A stretch of 64,000 nt of DNA from Enterocloster lavalensis (lineage in GTDB: Bacteria; Bacillota; Clostridia; Lachnospirales; Lachnospiraceae): assembly GCF_902364025.1 (NCBI RefSeq), contig NZ_CABJCG010000021.1:39307-103306 (forward strand), given 5' to 3'. Position numbers and translations under genes: made by a program. Positions 17,723 to 26,457 of the stretch are shown here, in pieces (the stretch's first letter is position 1; each line of letters starts with the position of its first letter). Below the pieces are notes generated by a model. That model made no database searches and had not been told where the DNA came from. It saw only the letters and a program-made list of their open reading frames with translations.

Positions 17723-19583
17723 AAAACGCTTTTTCACAGCCTTAGGGCTGCTGGCCGCGGTGGGAGTGCTTGCGGGGTGTTCGGCAAAGGCGGCCGGCGT
17801 TGATGAAAATATGCTGGGAATACCACAGTCCGATCCGGAACGGCTGACCATAACCGTCACCTGCAATTCCAGACTGGATCACTTCGCCGCAGCCGCAGAG
17901 GAGCGGTTTCCGGAGATCAGGCTGGTGCAGGACTGTTATACGGGCCAATATCGAATCAGCGAGCACATTGCCCGCATCGGGCACAATGATTTCGGGGATA
18001 TCATCATGGTGAAGGCGGGTCATATTCCCAAAATTGATATGTCCGGTCAGTTGATGGATTTGTCCACCCAGCAATTTCCCGCAAATTTTAACGCCAACGT
18101 GCTTCAGTCGGACTCGGACGGACATATCACCCTGATTCCGGGGCCGTTGAGCTTTAATTGCAATATTTATAATAAAACGCTGTTTGAGGAGAAGGGGTGG
18201 ACGGTTCCCGAGGACTACGAAGGGCTTCTGGCCTTAAGCCAGAAAATCGATCAGACCGGAATCCGGGGATTTCGGAACAGCTATTTTGATTCCGCGTCGC
18301 AGAGCTTCCAGATATACCAGTACAGCGTCTTTTCCGCGCTGGACACCCTGACGCAGGTGGAGGGGCAGAACTGGCATAATAAACTCATGGCGGGGGAAGC
18401 GGTCTCCTTAGAGCCCATGGAGACCGCGTTCCAGGACATGCGGCGTTTGATCGATATTGGGGCGGTACGGGTGGAAGATATGAGCGTTCCGTTCAACGCG
18501 AACATGGAGGCGATGGCCGGCCGGGAGGTGGCCATCGGCAGCGGCGAAATCGACCACATCCGGCTGCTGAACACAGGCGGGGATGAATTTTGCTTCATGC
18601 CGCATTTCAGCATGACGGATGGGCGGGGATGGCTTTTAAACCTGGGATACTTTTTCGGGGCGAACAAAGAGCTGAAGCAGCCGGGAAATGAGAAGAAACA
18701 GAAAGCTGTAATGGAGCTTCTGGATTTTATCGCCTCGGAGGAGGGACAGAAGCTTTTGGTGGAGGACGGGCTTGGGATGATGCCCGCCACCCTCGGAGCT
18801 GAGATTCCGGACGATCCGGTGTTGGAGCAGGTCCGCACGCAGATCGAGAGCGGACGCTATATCATGAGGCCCACGTATGATATGTTTACGTCCGTACTGG
18901 GGACAGAGATCGGGGCTTTCATACGGGGGGAGACGGACAGCAAAGCGATTTTGGACCGCTGCAGCCTTATTCTGGAGCAGGGACCTCCGCCGGTACAGGC
19001 GCTCGGAGAGGCGGAGGCGGATTTCACCATATGGCAGGCGGGCTGTCTGAAAGCGGATGCCCTGCGCGCCGCCGCAGGCACGGATATTGCCATCGTTGGC
19101 GTATCGGAGGTGAACGGTTACGATCCCGCGGGAGGAGTCAGGACAAAGCTTTACAAAGGTCCCGTCACCGAAGATGATATCGCCCGTATGACACAGGTTC
19201 GGACGGATACGCCGCTCATGAGCATGTCTGTTTCCGTGACAGGAAACGAACTTTTGTCGCTGCTGGAGTATGGCGCAACATCGGAAAAAGAGCAGCAGGA
19301 CGGGGCGGTGAGCCGGTTTCATCCGTTTGCCGTTTCCGGTTTAAAGCTCACGTACCATTTGGAGAATGACGAGGGCAAACGTGTTTCGGACGTGACAATG
19401 GAGGACGGCAGCAAATTGCAGCCGGATGCTCTGTATACCATTTCCTATATCAGGGGAGCCTTCCCGGAGGGGAAATTTGACGGGAAAGAAACCGGTATTA
19501 CGATGACGAATGCCTTGAGAGATTATGTGGCGGAAAAAAAGAGTCTGACTCCGGACGAAAAACGTATTCGACTCCGCATGTGA
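17709..19583 (+). CDS. Solute-binding lipoprotein fused to a 5'-nucleotidase C-terminal-like domain
   Basis: The 624-aa protein starts at 17709, inside the end of the kinase gene. It has a signal peptide and lipobox VLAGC. Residues ~35-430 form a family 1 (sugar-type) extracellular binding protein. From ~435 the sequence changes character: ADALRAAAGTDIAIVGVSEV, then GGVRTKLYKGPVTEDDI, SVTGNELLSLLEYG, FAVSGLKLTY and LQPDALYTISYI. This order matches the C-terminal substrate-recognition domain of 5'-nucleotidases of the UshA type, without the metallophosphatase domain. No transporter permease is nearby. I infer a surface receptor that binds a nucleotide- or sugar-related ligand and presents it to the adjacent kinase. 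Confidence 0.8.
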   Translation: MKDYKKRFFTALGLLAAVGVLAGCSAKAAGVDENMLGIPQSDPERLTITVTCNSRLDHFAAAAEERFPEIRLVQDCYTGQYRISEHIARIGHNDFGDIIMVKAGHIPKIDMSGQLMDLSTQQFPANFNANVLQSDSDGHITLIPGPLSFNCNIYNKTLFEEKGWTVPEDYEGLLALSQKIDQTGIRGFRNSYFDSASQSFQIYQYSVFSALDTLTQVEGQNWHNKLMAGEAVSLEPMETAFQDMRRLIDIGAVRVEDMSVPFNANMEAMAGREVAIGSGEIDHIRLLNTGGDEFCFMPHFSMTDGRGWLLNLGYFFGANKELKQPGNEKKQKAVMELLDFIASEEGQKLLVEDGLGMMPATLGAEIPDDPVLEQVRTQIESGRYIMRPTYDMFTSVLGTEIGAFIRGETDSKAILDRCSLILEQGPPPVQALGEAEADFTIWQAGCLKADALRAAAGTDIAIVGVSEVNGYDPAGGVRTKLYKGPVTEDDIARMTQVRTDTPLMSMSVSVTGNELLSLLEYGATSEKEQQDGAVSRFHPFAVSGLKLTYHLENDEGKRVSDVTMEDGSKLQPDALYTISYIRGAFPEGKFDGKETGITMTNALRDYVAEKKSLTPDEKRIRLRM

Positions 19584-19590
19584 CGGAGCA

Positions 19591-19632
19591 AACCATGCGA
19601 TTGTGTGTGTTAAACAATCGCATGGTTTTTTT
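19591..19632 (+). terminator. Rho-independent terminator of module 1
   Basis: A perfect 13-bp stem (AACCATGCGATTG / CAATCGCATGGTT) with an 11-base loop is followed by seven T. It ends the regulator-kinase-SBP transcript eight bases after the last stop. Confidence 0.92.
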
Positions 19633-19637
19633 ACGCC

Positions 19638-20765
19638 TCACGGCTTCAAAATCACCTTAATACAGTGATCCTCCCTCTTATCAAAAATACTATAAGCATG
19701 CTTCCCTTCCTCCAGTGAAAGCCTGTGGGTAATGATATCTGTGGCGTCGATCTCTCCCTTTTGAATCTTCTCCAACATCAGATCCACATACCGGGTGGCG
19801 GGGCACTGGCCCATTTTCAGGGAGATATTTTTGGAGAAAAAGTTTCCGAGGGGGAAGTTATTATATTTATCGCCGTACACGCCCACCAGGGCCACCGTTC
19901 CGGCTTTTCGGACGCACTGGGAGGCGGTCTCGATGGCTGATTTGGACCCGCCCTGCAATTTGAGGGCGGTTTCGATTTTCTCCACGACAGAGGTTTTCCC
20001 GTCCAGGCCCACGCAGTCGATAACGGAATGAGCGCCGCCGTGGGTGATTTCTTTTATATATGCCCCGACCTGCTCGTAGTCTTCAAAATTCAGAGTTTCC
20101 ACGCCGTAGCCCCGGGCGTGTTCCAGGCGGTAATTCACGTGGTCCACCGCGATAATGCGCCCCGCGCCTTTCAGGATACACCACTTGATGGTCATCAGCC
20201 CGATGGGCCCGCAGCCCAGCACCACCACGGTGTCCCCTGCCTTCACATTTGCGATTTCGGTTCCCCAGTAGGAGGTGGGCAGGACATCCGTCACAAAGAG
20301 CACCTGCTCGTCGGTGAGGCCCTCGGGCACTTTTTTCGGCCCAACGTTGGCGTAGGGCACCCGGATGTACTCGGCCTGCCCGCCTGCGTAGTTTCCGTGG
20401 TATTTGCTGTAGCCAAGCAGGCCGCCCGCCTCGCCGTAGTCGTTGGAGTTGTCACACTGGCTGTATTCTCCGCGGCTGCAGAATTCACAATGTCCGCAGG
20501 CCACGGGAAACGGGATCACGACCCGGTCGCCTTTCTTTAAGTTTTTCACGCCTTTTCCGGCTTCCTCCACGATTCCCATGGTCTCATGGCCCAAAATGTA
20601 CCCGTCGTACATTCCCTTTACCAGACCGTGCACCAGGTGCAGGTCCGATCCGCAGATGGCCGTGGAGGTGACCTTTACCACCACATCGTCCTCCTTCTCA
20701 ATCCCGGGATCTGCCACGTTGCGGCATTCCACTTTTTGTATTCCGTCATATACGATTGCCTTCAT
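19638..20765 (-). CDS. Zinc-dependent alcohol dehydrogenase (MDR family)
   Basis: The 375-aa enzyme shows the catalytic-zinc motifs CGSDLH and GHE, the structural-zinc cysteines CGHCEFCSRGEYSQC, and a Rossmann NAD(P) site (VVVLGCGPIGLM). Sequence and length resemble the formaldehyde-dehydrogenase/threonine-dehydrogenase branch that works without glutathione. It oxidises or reduces a small alcohol/aldehyde in the cytoplasm; the substrate is not readable from sequence. It starts behind ACGGAGG and stands alone on the minus strand, convergent with the SBP gene across the strong terminator. Confidence 0.9.
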   Translation of the reverse strand: MKAIVYDGIQKVECRNVADPGIEKEDDVVVKVTSTAICGSDLHLVHGLVKGMYDGYILGHETMGIVEEAGKGVKNLKKGDRVVIPFPVACGHCEFCSRGEYSQCDNSNDYGEAGGLLGYSKYHGNYAGGQAEYIRVPYANVGPKKVPEGLTDEQVLFVTDVLPTSYWGTEIANVKAGDTVVVLGCGPIGLMTIKWCILKGAGRIIAVDHVNYRLEHARGYGVETLNFEDYEQVGAYIKEITHGGAHSVIDCVGLDGKTSVVEKIETALKLQGGSKSAIETASQCVRKAGTVALVGVYGDKYNNFPLGNFFSKNISLKMGQCPATRYVDLMLEKIQKGEIDATDIITHRLSLEEGKHAYSIFDKREDHCIKVILKP

Positions 20766-20997
20766 TGCAATACCTCCGTTATCATTTGGAACTATTATTT
20801 GTAGAGGAAAGGAATCTATACCGGACCGGGCGGATTTTGGACAAAGATGCGCGCCGTTTTTTACAGACGAAGTTCTGTTTCGGATGACAATGACAGGGAC
20901 AATATGGTAAAATATTACTGGACTGATTTCATGGCAAGGGCTGATCGGCTTTCATGCAAATGAGGACGGAAAATACAGCGAATAGGAGAACACTACT

Positions 20998-21723
20998 ATG
21001 TCCCAAAACTTTTTAGAACAGGAATCAACCCGCGCAAACCGCTCCGCCAAAAAACAGGTATTCGGCGGGCTGACCTTATTGGCAGGCCTTCTGGCTCTGC
21101 TTTATGTCCTGATGAAGGATTCATTTGATATGAATGATCCGTCCAGCAGGCAGGTGCTGGTCTATCTGGGGATTCTGGTGGGGGTTATGCTGGTTGCGGT
21201 GGTTGTGAGATTGTTCAAAGCCAGGCGGACGGCCAGGAACGGCGAGAATTTGGCGCTTCCCTTCAATGAGGACACGAAAGAGGCGGTGGCCGGGCGGATT
21301 AACCGGGAGGCCTCGGAGGGCAAGATTCTGGTCGACGAATATATTTATCATTTTGAGGAGGGCAAGAAGCCGTACGGAGAGCGGGTTGTCCTGCTGCCCT
21401 CCTATCTGCTGATTTTTGACGGCAATCTGAAGGTGACGGCGATCCCCAGGGATAAAATCTACTGGATCTGCGCCCAGGTTGGACAAAAAGGGGGATCCTT
21501 CATCGTGCAGCTGCTGATTTTCACGGAAAAGAAGATTTTCCGGGTGGTTGGAGTCGATGTTGAGCATGTCCAGCGGATTTCCGCACAGATTGACCGGTAC
21601 ATACCCAATGTTTTCAGCGATTACGATCCGTTCCAGCTGTCCTATGAGCTGGAAAAGCTTTTTGCCGATAACCGTGAGGAGTTTTTGCGGTTTTATGAGA
21701 GTGAGAAGGGGAAACGGGCGTAG
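20998..21723 (+). CDS. Two-helix membrane protein of unknown function, PH-like C-terminus
   Basis: The 241-aa protein starts behind AGGAGA. It has a short basic N-terminus, two membrane helices (residues ~20-40 and ~52-70), and a cytoplasmic domain of ~170 residues rich in beta strands (VLLPSYLLIFDGNLKVTAIP and IVQLLIFTEKKIFRVVGV), reminiscent of YcxB/PH-like domains. No catalytic motif is visible. It stands alone, closed by a bidirectional terminator at 21767-21793. I do not know its function. Confidence 0.75.
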   Translation: MSQNFLEQESTRANRSAKKQVFGGLTLLAGLLALLYVLMKDSFDMNDPSSRQVLVYLGILVGVMLVAVVVRLFKARRTARNGENLALPFNEDTKEAVAGRINREASEGKILVDEYIYHFEEGKKPYGERVVLLPSYLLIFDGNLKVTAIPRDKIYWICAQVGQKGGSFIVQLLIFTEKKIFRVVGVDVEHVQRISAQIDRYIPNVFSDYDPFQLSYELEKLFADNREEFLRFYESEKGKRA

Positions 21724-21766
21724 AACGGCGGATATCTGACTGTGATCCCGATGGGATCTGCGCTTC

Positions 21767-21793
21767 AAGGGCGGGGGAGACCCCGCCCTTTTT
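21767..21793. terminator. Bidirectional terminator between convergent genes
   Basis: AAGGGCGGGG (21767-21776) pairs perfectly with CCCCGCCCTT (21781-21790), with T on the plus side and A upstream that become U on the minus side. It serves the membrane-protein gene and the AraC-type gene. Confidence 0.88.
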
Positions 21794-22685
21794 AAAGAAT
21801 CGGAATATATAATTTCACTTCATTTTCCGGGTCCTCCACCGCCAGCACCTTCCGCTCATAAACCTCAAAGTCCTCCCGGTCGTCCAGCCGCCGGCCCGAC
21901 GACGGCAGCCAGGTGCCGTAAATGTACTGGTAGGTCTGGAGCAGCTTGTCCAGGCTGCCGCGGTGGGTGAAAACGGCGTATTTTCCGGGGCGCAGGGTGG
22001 TATGGGCCAGCGTTTCCGGCAGGTTGCTGAAATCGGGGACAGGGCTTCCCACCATCACGGAGAAGGTCACGTCCCCGTCCTCCGCGTAGACGGTCTGCCG
22101 GGTTTCGCAGATGCTGTAGGCGGTTTCGGTCAGCTCGTAGAGATCCCTGTGAAGGCGCAGAAACTGATCCCACAGCCGGGGAATCCGGTTTTGGGAAATG
22201 GAGGTGGCGCCACGCAGACCGGCTATTTTGATTTCCTCCGTCATCTGAAGGATTTCCGGGGAATGGGAAATGCCGGCGGCGATATGGGGGACGTCCACGG
22301 GCAGCAGCCGGGGCTTGGCCGTTGCCACCAGGTCCAGGCCCGCTTTGCGGTAGTCCGCCGGGGTGGTTTTAAACGCCGCCTTGAAGGCCCGGCTGAAGGC
22401 TTCGGGCGACTGGAAGCCGCTTTCCAGGGCGATGTCGATGATCCGCCGGTCGGAGCTTACGAGCTGCCGGGCGGCCCGATAGAGCCTGCGGCGGCTGATA
22501 TAGCGGCCCACCGGCTCGCCCAGCACGGCGGAGAACATCCGCGTCATGTGGTAATAGGAGTACCCCATTTCCCTGGACACGTCGCCCAGGTCAATATTTT
22601 CATCCAGATGTGTTTCGATGTATTCGATTGCCCGCTCAAGCGGGGTCAGATGGCTCAATCCGCCGCCTCCCTTCTCCATTAACAT
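21792..22685 (-). CDS. AraC-family regulator with GyrI-like ligand domain
   Basis: The 297-aa protein has two HTH motifs of the AraC type at residues ~15-110 (YIETHLDENIDLGDVSREMG; IDIALESGFQSPEAFSRAFK, then FKTTPADYR). They are followed by a GyrI-like small-molecule-binding domain of ~160 residues (YAVFTHRGSLDKLLQTYQYI; WLPSSGR). This Rob/BmrR-like layout is used to sense drugs. It is transcribed divergently from the UvrA-like resistance gene with about 115 bases between the starts, which points to control of that gene. An AAGGAT site precedes the start. Confidence 0.88.
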   Translation of the reverse strand: MLMEKGGGGLSHLTPLERAIEYIETHLDENIDLGDVSREMGYSYYHMTRMFSAVLGEPVGRYISRRRLYRAARQLVSSDRRIIDIALESGFQSPEAFSRAFKAAFKTTPADYRKAGLDLVATAKPRLLPVDVPHIAAGISHSPEILQMTEEIKIAGLRGATSISQNRIPRLWDQFLRLHRDLYELTETAYSICETRQTVYAEDGDVTFSVMVGSPVPDFSNLPETLAHTTLRPGKYAVFTHRGSLDKLLQTYQYIYGTWLPSSGRRLDDREDFEVYERKVLAVEDPENEVKLYIPIL

Positions 22686-22799
22686 TCTATCCTTCTATCA
22701 TGCCGAAATCAACAAAAAATATCATGAATGCGCCGCCTTACTATGTTATGCTGTAACGTACAGCTGACCAATCAGAATAAAGAAATGAGGTATAGACGG

Positions 22800-25043
22800 A
22801 TGGAAGATATGATCGTGCACGGGTTGACCCAGAATAATTTAAAGCATGTTACATTCAGGATTCCAAAGGAGAAAATCACGGTGTTTACGGGGGTGTCGGG
22901 CTCCGGGAAATCCAGTATTGTGTTCGACACCATCGCAGCCGAGTCCCAACGGCAGATGAACGCCACCTACCCAGCGTTCGTGCGGTCGCGACTTCCTAAA
23001 TATCCCAAACCGGCGGTGGAGCGCATCGACAACCTGACGGCCTCCGTGGTGGTGGATCAGTCGCCCCTGGGCGGAAATGCCCGCTCTACGGTGGGCACCA
23101 TCAGCGGCCTGTACTCCAGCCTGCGGCTGCTGTTTTCGCGGATCGGTAGACCCTATGTGGGCACGGCTTCCTGCTTTTCCTTCAATGATCCCAACGGGAT
23201 GTGCAAGACCTGTTCGGGGCTGGGAACGATTACAAGGCTGGATGTGGAGTCGATGATCGACCGTGACAAGTCCTGGAACCAGGGCTGCATCAAGGATTCC
23301 TTGTTCCGCCCGGGTTCCTGGTACTGGAAGCAGTACGCCGCCTCCGGCCTGTTCGATCTGGACAAGCCGGTGAGGGAGTACACTCAGGAAGAGTATAACC
23401 TGCTGCTGTACGGTTCCAGGGACGGCGCTGGGGAGCCGGAGAATCCCAAGGTGACGGGCCTGTACCACAAATATACGAAAACGCTGCTGAACCGGGATAT
23501 CAGCAATAAGAGCAGGCATACCAGGGAGAAGTCCCAGAGCATGATCGCCGGGATGGAGTGTACGGAGTGCCATGGGAAGCGTCTGAACCGGACGGCTCTG
23601 AGCTGTAAGATAAACGGCTATTCCATCGCGGACATGTGTGAGATGGAGCTGACCCGGCTCCGCGAGGTTTTGCTGCAGATCACAGACCCGACGGTGGACG
23701 TGCTGGTGCAGACCTTGGCGGAGGGGCTGGACCGGATGATCGGGATCGGTCTGCCCTACCTGCATCTGAACCGGGAGACGCCGTCCCTGTCCGGCGGGGA
23801 GGCCCAGCGGTTGAAGCTGGTCCGGTACATGGGCAGCAGCCTGACCGGGCTGACCTATATTTTTGACGAGCCCAGCGCGGGGATGCACCCGCGGGACGTC
23901 TACCGCATGAACAATCTGCTGCGGCAGCTGCGGGACAAGGGGAACACGGTTCTTGTGGTGGAGCACGACCGGGATGTGATTTCCATCGCGGACTATGTGA
24001 TCGACGTGGGGCCACGGGCCGGGCAGAACGGGGGCGAGATCGTGTTTGCGGGCAGCTTTGAGGATTTGCTGAAATCCGGCACCCTGACGGGAAATGCCAT
24101 GCGGGAGTCCCTGCCGGTCAAGGAGAACCCGCGCCGCCCTGCCGGCAGCCTACCCGTGCGTGGGGCCAGCCTGCACAATCTGAAGTCCGTGGATGTGGAC
24201 ATTCCGCTGGGGATCATGACGGTGGTGACCGGTGTGGCGGGGTCCGGGAAGAGCACCCTGATCACCCAGGTGTTCGCCAGACAGTATGAGCAGGACGTGG
24301 TGATGATCGACCAGGGGCCCATTACCGCCACCAACCGCTCTACTCCGGCCTCTTATCTGGGATTTTTCGATGAGATTCGAAAGCTGATGGCGCGGGAGAG
24401 CGGCAAGTCCGACGGCCTGTTCAGCTTTAATTCTGCGGGCGCCTGCCCGGTGTGCGGCGGAAAGGGTGTGATCGTGACGGAGCTTGCGTTTATGGACCCC
24501 GTCGTGACGGAGTGCGAGGCCTGCGGCGGACTTCGCTACAACCAGGAGGCCCTGGCCTGCACTTATAAGGGGAAAAATATCGTGGAGCTTCTGGGGCTCA
24601 CCGCCTCCCAGGCCCTTGAGGTGTTTGAGGAGCCGAAGATCAGAAGGCATTTAAAGGTAATGCAGCAGGTGGGCCTGTCCTATCTGACCCTGGGGCAGCC
24701 CCTCAGCACGCTGTCCGGCGGCGAGCGGCAGAGGATCAAGCTGGCGAAACATTTGGGAAAAAAAGGAAGCATTATCGTGATGGACGAGCCCACCACGGGT
24801 CTGCACATGTCCGATATCAAAAATCTGTTAAAGCTGTTCGACCTGATCGTGTCCCGGGGAAATACCCTGGTGGTGATCGAGCACAATCTGGACGTGATGA
24901 AGCAGGCCGACTGGATCATCGACATCGGGCCGGACGGAGGGAACCTGGGCGGCCAGGTGGTATTTACGGGGACGCCGGAGGAGATGGTGAAAAATGCGGA
25001 TACGTTGACGGCGGACAGCCTGCGGGGGGCGGTGAAGGGGTGA
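22800..25043 (+). CDS. Short UvrA-like ATPase (drug-resistance type)
   Basis: The protein has 747 aa from the ATG at 22800, which has GAGG nine bases upstream; earlier in-frame starts lack a site. Two ABC modules are present: Walker A TGVSGSGKSS near residue 31, zinc-finger cysteines (CKTCSGLG), signature LSGGEAQRLKL, then a second Walker A TGVAGSGKST, CPVCGGKG...CEACGG and LSGGERQRIKL. True UvrA has ~940 aa including the UvrB-binding region, so this is the short UvrA2/DrrC-like class linked to resistance against DNA-binding drugs. Divergence from a drug-sensing AraC/GyrI regulator supports that role over general repair. Confidence 0.87.
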   Translation: MEDMIVHGLTQNNLKHVTFRIPKEKITVFTGVSGSGKSSIVFDTIAAESQRQMNATYPAFVRSRLPKYPKPAVERIDNLTASVVVDQSPLGGNARSTVGTISGLYSSLRLLFSRIGRPYVGTASCFSFNDPNGMCKTCSGLGTITRLDVESMIDRDKSWNQGCIKDSLFRPGSWYWKQYAASGLFDLDKPVREYTQEEYNLLLYGSRDGAGEPENPKVTGLYHKYTKTLLNRDISNKSRHTREKSQSMIAGMECTECHGKRLNRTALSCKINGYSIADMCEMELTRLREVLLQITDPTVDVLVQTLAEGLDRMIGIGLPYLHLNRETPSLSGGEAQRLKLVRYMGSSLTGLTYIFDEPSAGMHPRDVYRMNNLLRQLRDKGNTVLVVEHDRDVISIADYVIDVGPRAGQNGGEIVFAGSFEDLLKSGTLTGNAMRESLPVKENPRRPAGSLPVRGASLHNLKSVDVDIPLGIMTVVTGVAGSGKSTLITQVFARQYEQDVVMIDQGPITATNRSTPASYLGFFDEIRKLMARESGKSDGLFSFNSAGACPVCGGKGVIVTELAFMDPVVTECEACGGLRYNQEALACTYKGKNIVELLGLTASQALEVFEEPKIRRHLKVMQQVGLSYLTLGQPLSTLSGGERQRIKLAKHLGKKGSIIVMDEPTTGLHMSDIKNLLKLFDLIVSRGNTLVVIEHNLDVMKQADWIIDIGPDGGNLGGQVVFTGTPEEMVKNADTLTADSLRGAVKG

Positions 25044-25062
25044 ACGGTACGGCGGAAACTGA

Positions 25063-25091
25063 TTGACAATCCCCTTCATTTCCGGTAGAAT
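25063..25091 (+). promoter_or_regulatory. Promoter of the methyltransferase leader RNA
   Basis: TTGACA (25063-25068) and TAGAAT (25086-25091) are spaced by 17 bases. The start of transcription would be near 25098, leaving a leader of over 300 bases before the methyltransferase. Confidence 0.8.
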
Positions 25092-25118
25092 AACTCCATC
25101 AATCAATAAGAAAAGGTG

Positions 25119-25196
25119 ATGAACGTCCGGCGTTCCAGATGTCACAGAATCGGTGGCATTGGCGCGGCTGGAGAAGAGTGGATAAAATCAATTTAA
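25119..25196 (+). CDS. Possible 25-aa leader peptide (uORF)
   Basis: An ATG directly after AAAAGGTG opens a 25-codon frame starting MNVRRSRCHRIGG and ending WIKSI. Its last codons overlap the left arm of a leader stem (25182-25191), so ribosomes stalled or finishing here could change the downstream folding. The ribosome site is very close to the ATG, which weakens the call. Confidence 0.35.
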   Translation: MNVRRSRCHRIGGIGAAGEEWIKSI

Positions 25197-25341
25197 CAGG
25201 CGGGGGCCGTAAGCGCCCCGGAACAGACTGCCCTGGCAGTTTTGTTGTGATTCCCTGTATTTGATTTTATTGACTCTCAGCGTTTCTTCATCATTCCGGG
25301 AAGATTGGCCGCAGAGTAATGTCTGCGGCTTTTTGTTTTTT
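25182..25341 (+). promoter_or_regulatory. Structured attenuator-like leader with terminator
   Basis: ATAAAATCAA (25182-25191) is perfectly complementary to TTGATTTTAT (25261-25270); weaker pairing of GAGT with ACTC and ACAGG with CCTGT extends this stem. Inside it lie two GC-rich hairpins (CGGGGGC..GCGCCCCG and ACTGCC..GGCAGT). A terminator stem GCCGCAGA/TCTGCGGC (25308-25329) with a T-rich run to 25341 follows, still 70 bases before the methyltransferase. The arrangement is that of a transcription attenuator. I do not recognise a named riboswitch class. Confidence 0.65.
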
Positions 25342-25410
25342 CTGAATGCACTGGGCCGCTGACGCCGCCTGTGAACCGTTGCATTCGCCGGACAGGAAAG
25401 GAGATTATGA

Positions 25411-26238
25411 ATGTATCAGAATTTATGTTCCATATTGGAAAAACCGCCGCTGTACGCGAAAACTGAGATTCCCTTCTGGGACGACGAGCACATTTCCGGG
25501 GAAATGTTGAAGGCTCATCTGGATCCCGATTTTGAGGGGGCGAGCAGGAAACTTCCGTTTATTGAGAAATCCGTGCGCTGGATCGGGGAGCTGGCGCCCG
25601 CAGGTGCCTACAGGCGGCTGATTGATTTTGGCTGCGGGCCGGGGCTCTATGGGGAGCGGTTCGCCCGGACCGGTTATGAGGTGACGGGCGTGGATCTGTC
25701 CTGGCGTTCGATTGCGTACGCGGAGCGCTCGGCGCGGGAGAAGGGGCTGGATATTCGGTATCTGCAGAAAAATTATCTTCAGATGGATTTGGGCGAGACC
25801 TTTGACTTCGCAACCATGATCTACTGTGACTATGGCGCGCTGTCAACCGTGGATCGTGCGGTTTTGATGAATACTGTATACAACCATCTGCGGCCCGGAG
25901 GCCGGTTTCTGATGGATGTGTTCACCATGGTGAAGTATGAACTGTTTGAGGAGGCGCAGACGTGGGAAGTCTTTGAAAACGGCGGGTTCTGGAGCGGACA
26001 GCCGTATATTGAATTCGATGGGAGGTATAAGTATCCGGGCGTCACGCTGGAGCACGCTGCGATTATTTCGGATCAGGGGGTGCGCAATTATTATATCTGG
26101 AATACTTATTTTTCGCGGGAAGGGCTGACCCGGGAGGCGGAGGCGGCGGGCTTTCAGGTTCGCGGGCTGTTTGGAGACGTGGCCGGGGCGCCGTACAGCG
26201 GGGATGGACAGACGATGGCGGTATTGTTGGAAAAGTAG
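25411..26238 (+). CDS. Class I SAM-dependent methyltransferase
   Basis: The 275-aa enzyme has motif I DFGCGPGLYGERFA near residue 72, the acidic motif II end VTGVDLSWRS, and a post-motif segment LRPGGRFLMDVF, all typical of class I methyltransferases. Target is unknown; small-molecule or drug modification and rRNA modification are both possible. AAAGGAG precedes the start. An out-of-frame ATG four bases earlier (25407) could compete for ribosomes. The long regulated leader suggests expression only under a specific condition such as exposure to a ribosome inhibitor. Confidence 0.85.
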   Translation: MYQNLCSILEKPPLYAKTEIPFWDDEHISGEMLKAHLDPDFEGASRKLPFIEKSVRWIGELAPAGAYRRLIDFGCGPGLYGERFARTGYEVTGVDLSWRSIAYAERSAREKGLDIRYLQKNYLQMDLGETFDFATMIYCDYGALSTVDRAVLMNTVYNHLRPGGRFLMDVFTMVKYELFEEAQTWEVFENGGFWSGQPYIEFDGRYKYPGVTLEHAAIISDQGVRNYYIWNTYFSREGLTREAEAAGFQVRGLFGDVAGAPYSGDGQTMAVLLEK

Positions 26239-26457
26239 CTTGGAGCGCGCCGGATATGTTTCCATGACGCTTTTTTTCAATACAGCCATGTACAGCCCGT
26301 GTTATACTGTCTGAAGCCGAATCTGTTTTCGCGGCAGGACGGAATGGCCCGCAAATCGGCGTCTGCAACCTCAGGTTGCGCAAATGCAAGGCCAGGTTGG
26401 TGGTCTTCACCGGGCGTTTGGATTAATATGGAAGAAAAGAAAAAGCGAGGTAAGCCT

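Noticed and set aside
25182..25341. A known riboswitch class (T-box, guanidine, SAM) in the methyltransferase leader
   Set aside because: I could not match the conserved cores of these classes, so it is reported only as an unassigned attenuator-like leader.
25407..25466. Out-of-frame ATG four bases before the methyltransferase start
   Set aside because: It opens only a 19-codon frame; the in-frame ATG at 25411 gives the complete enzyme.
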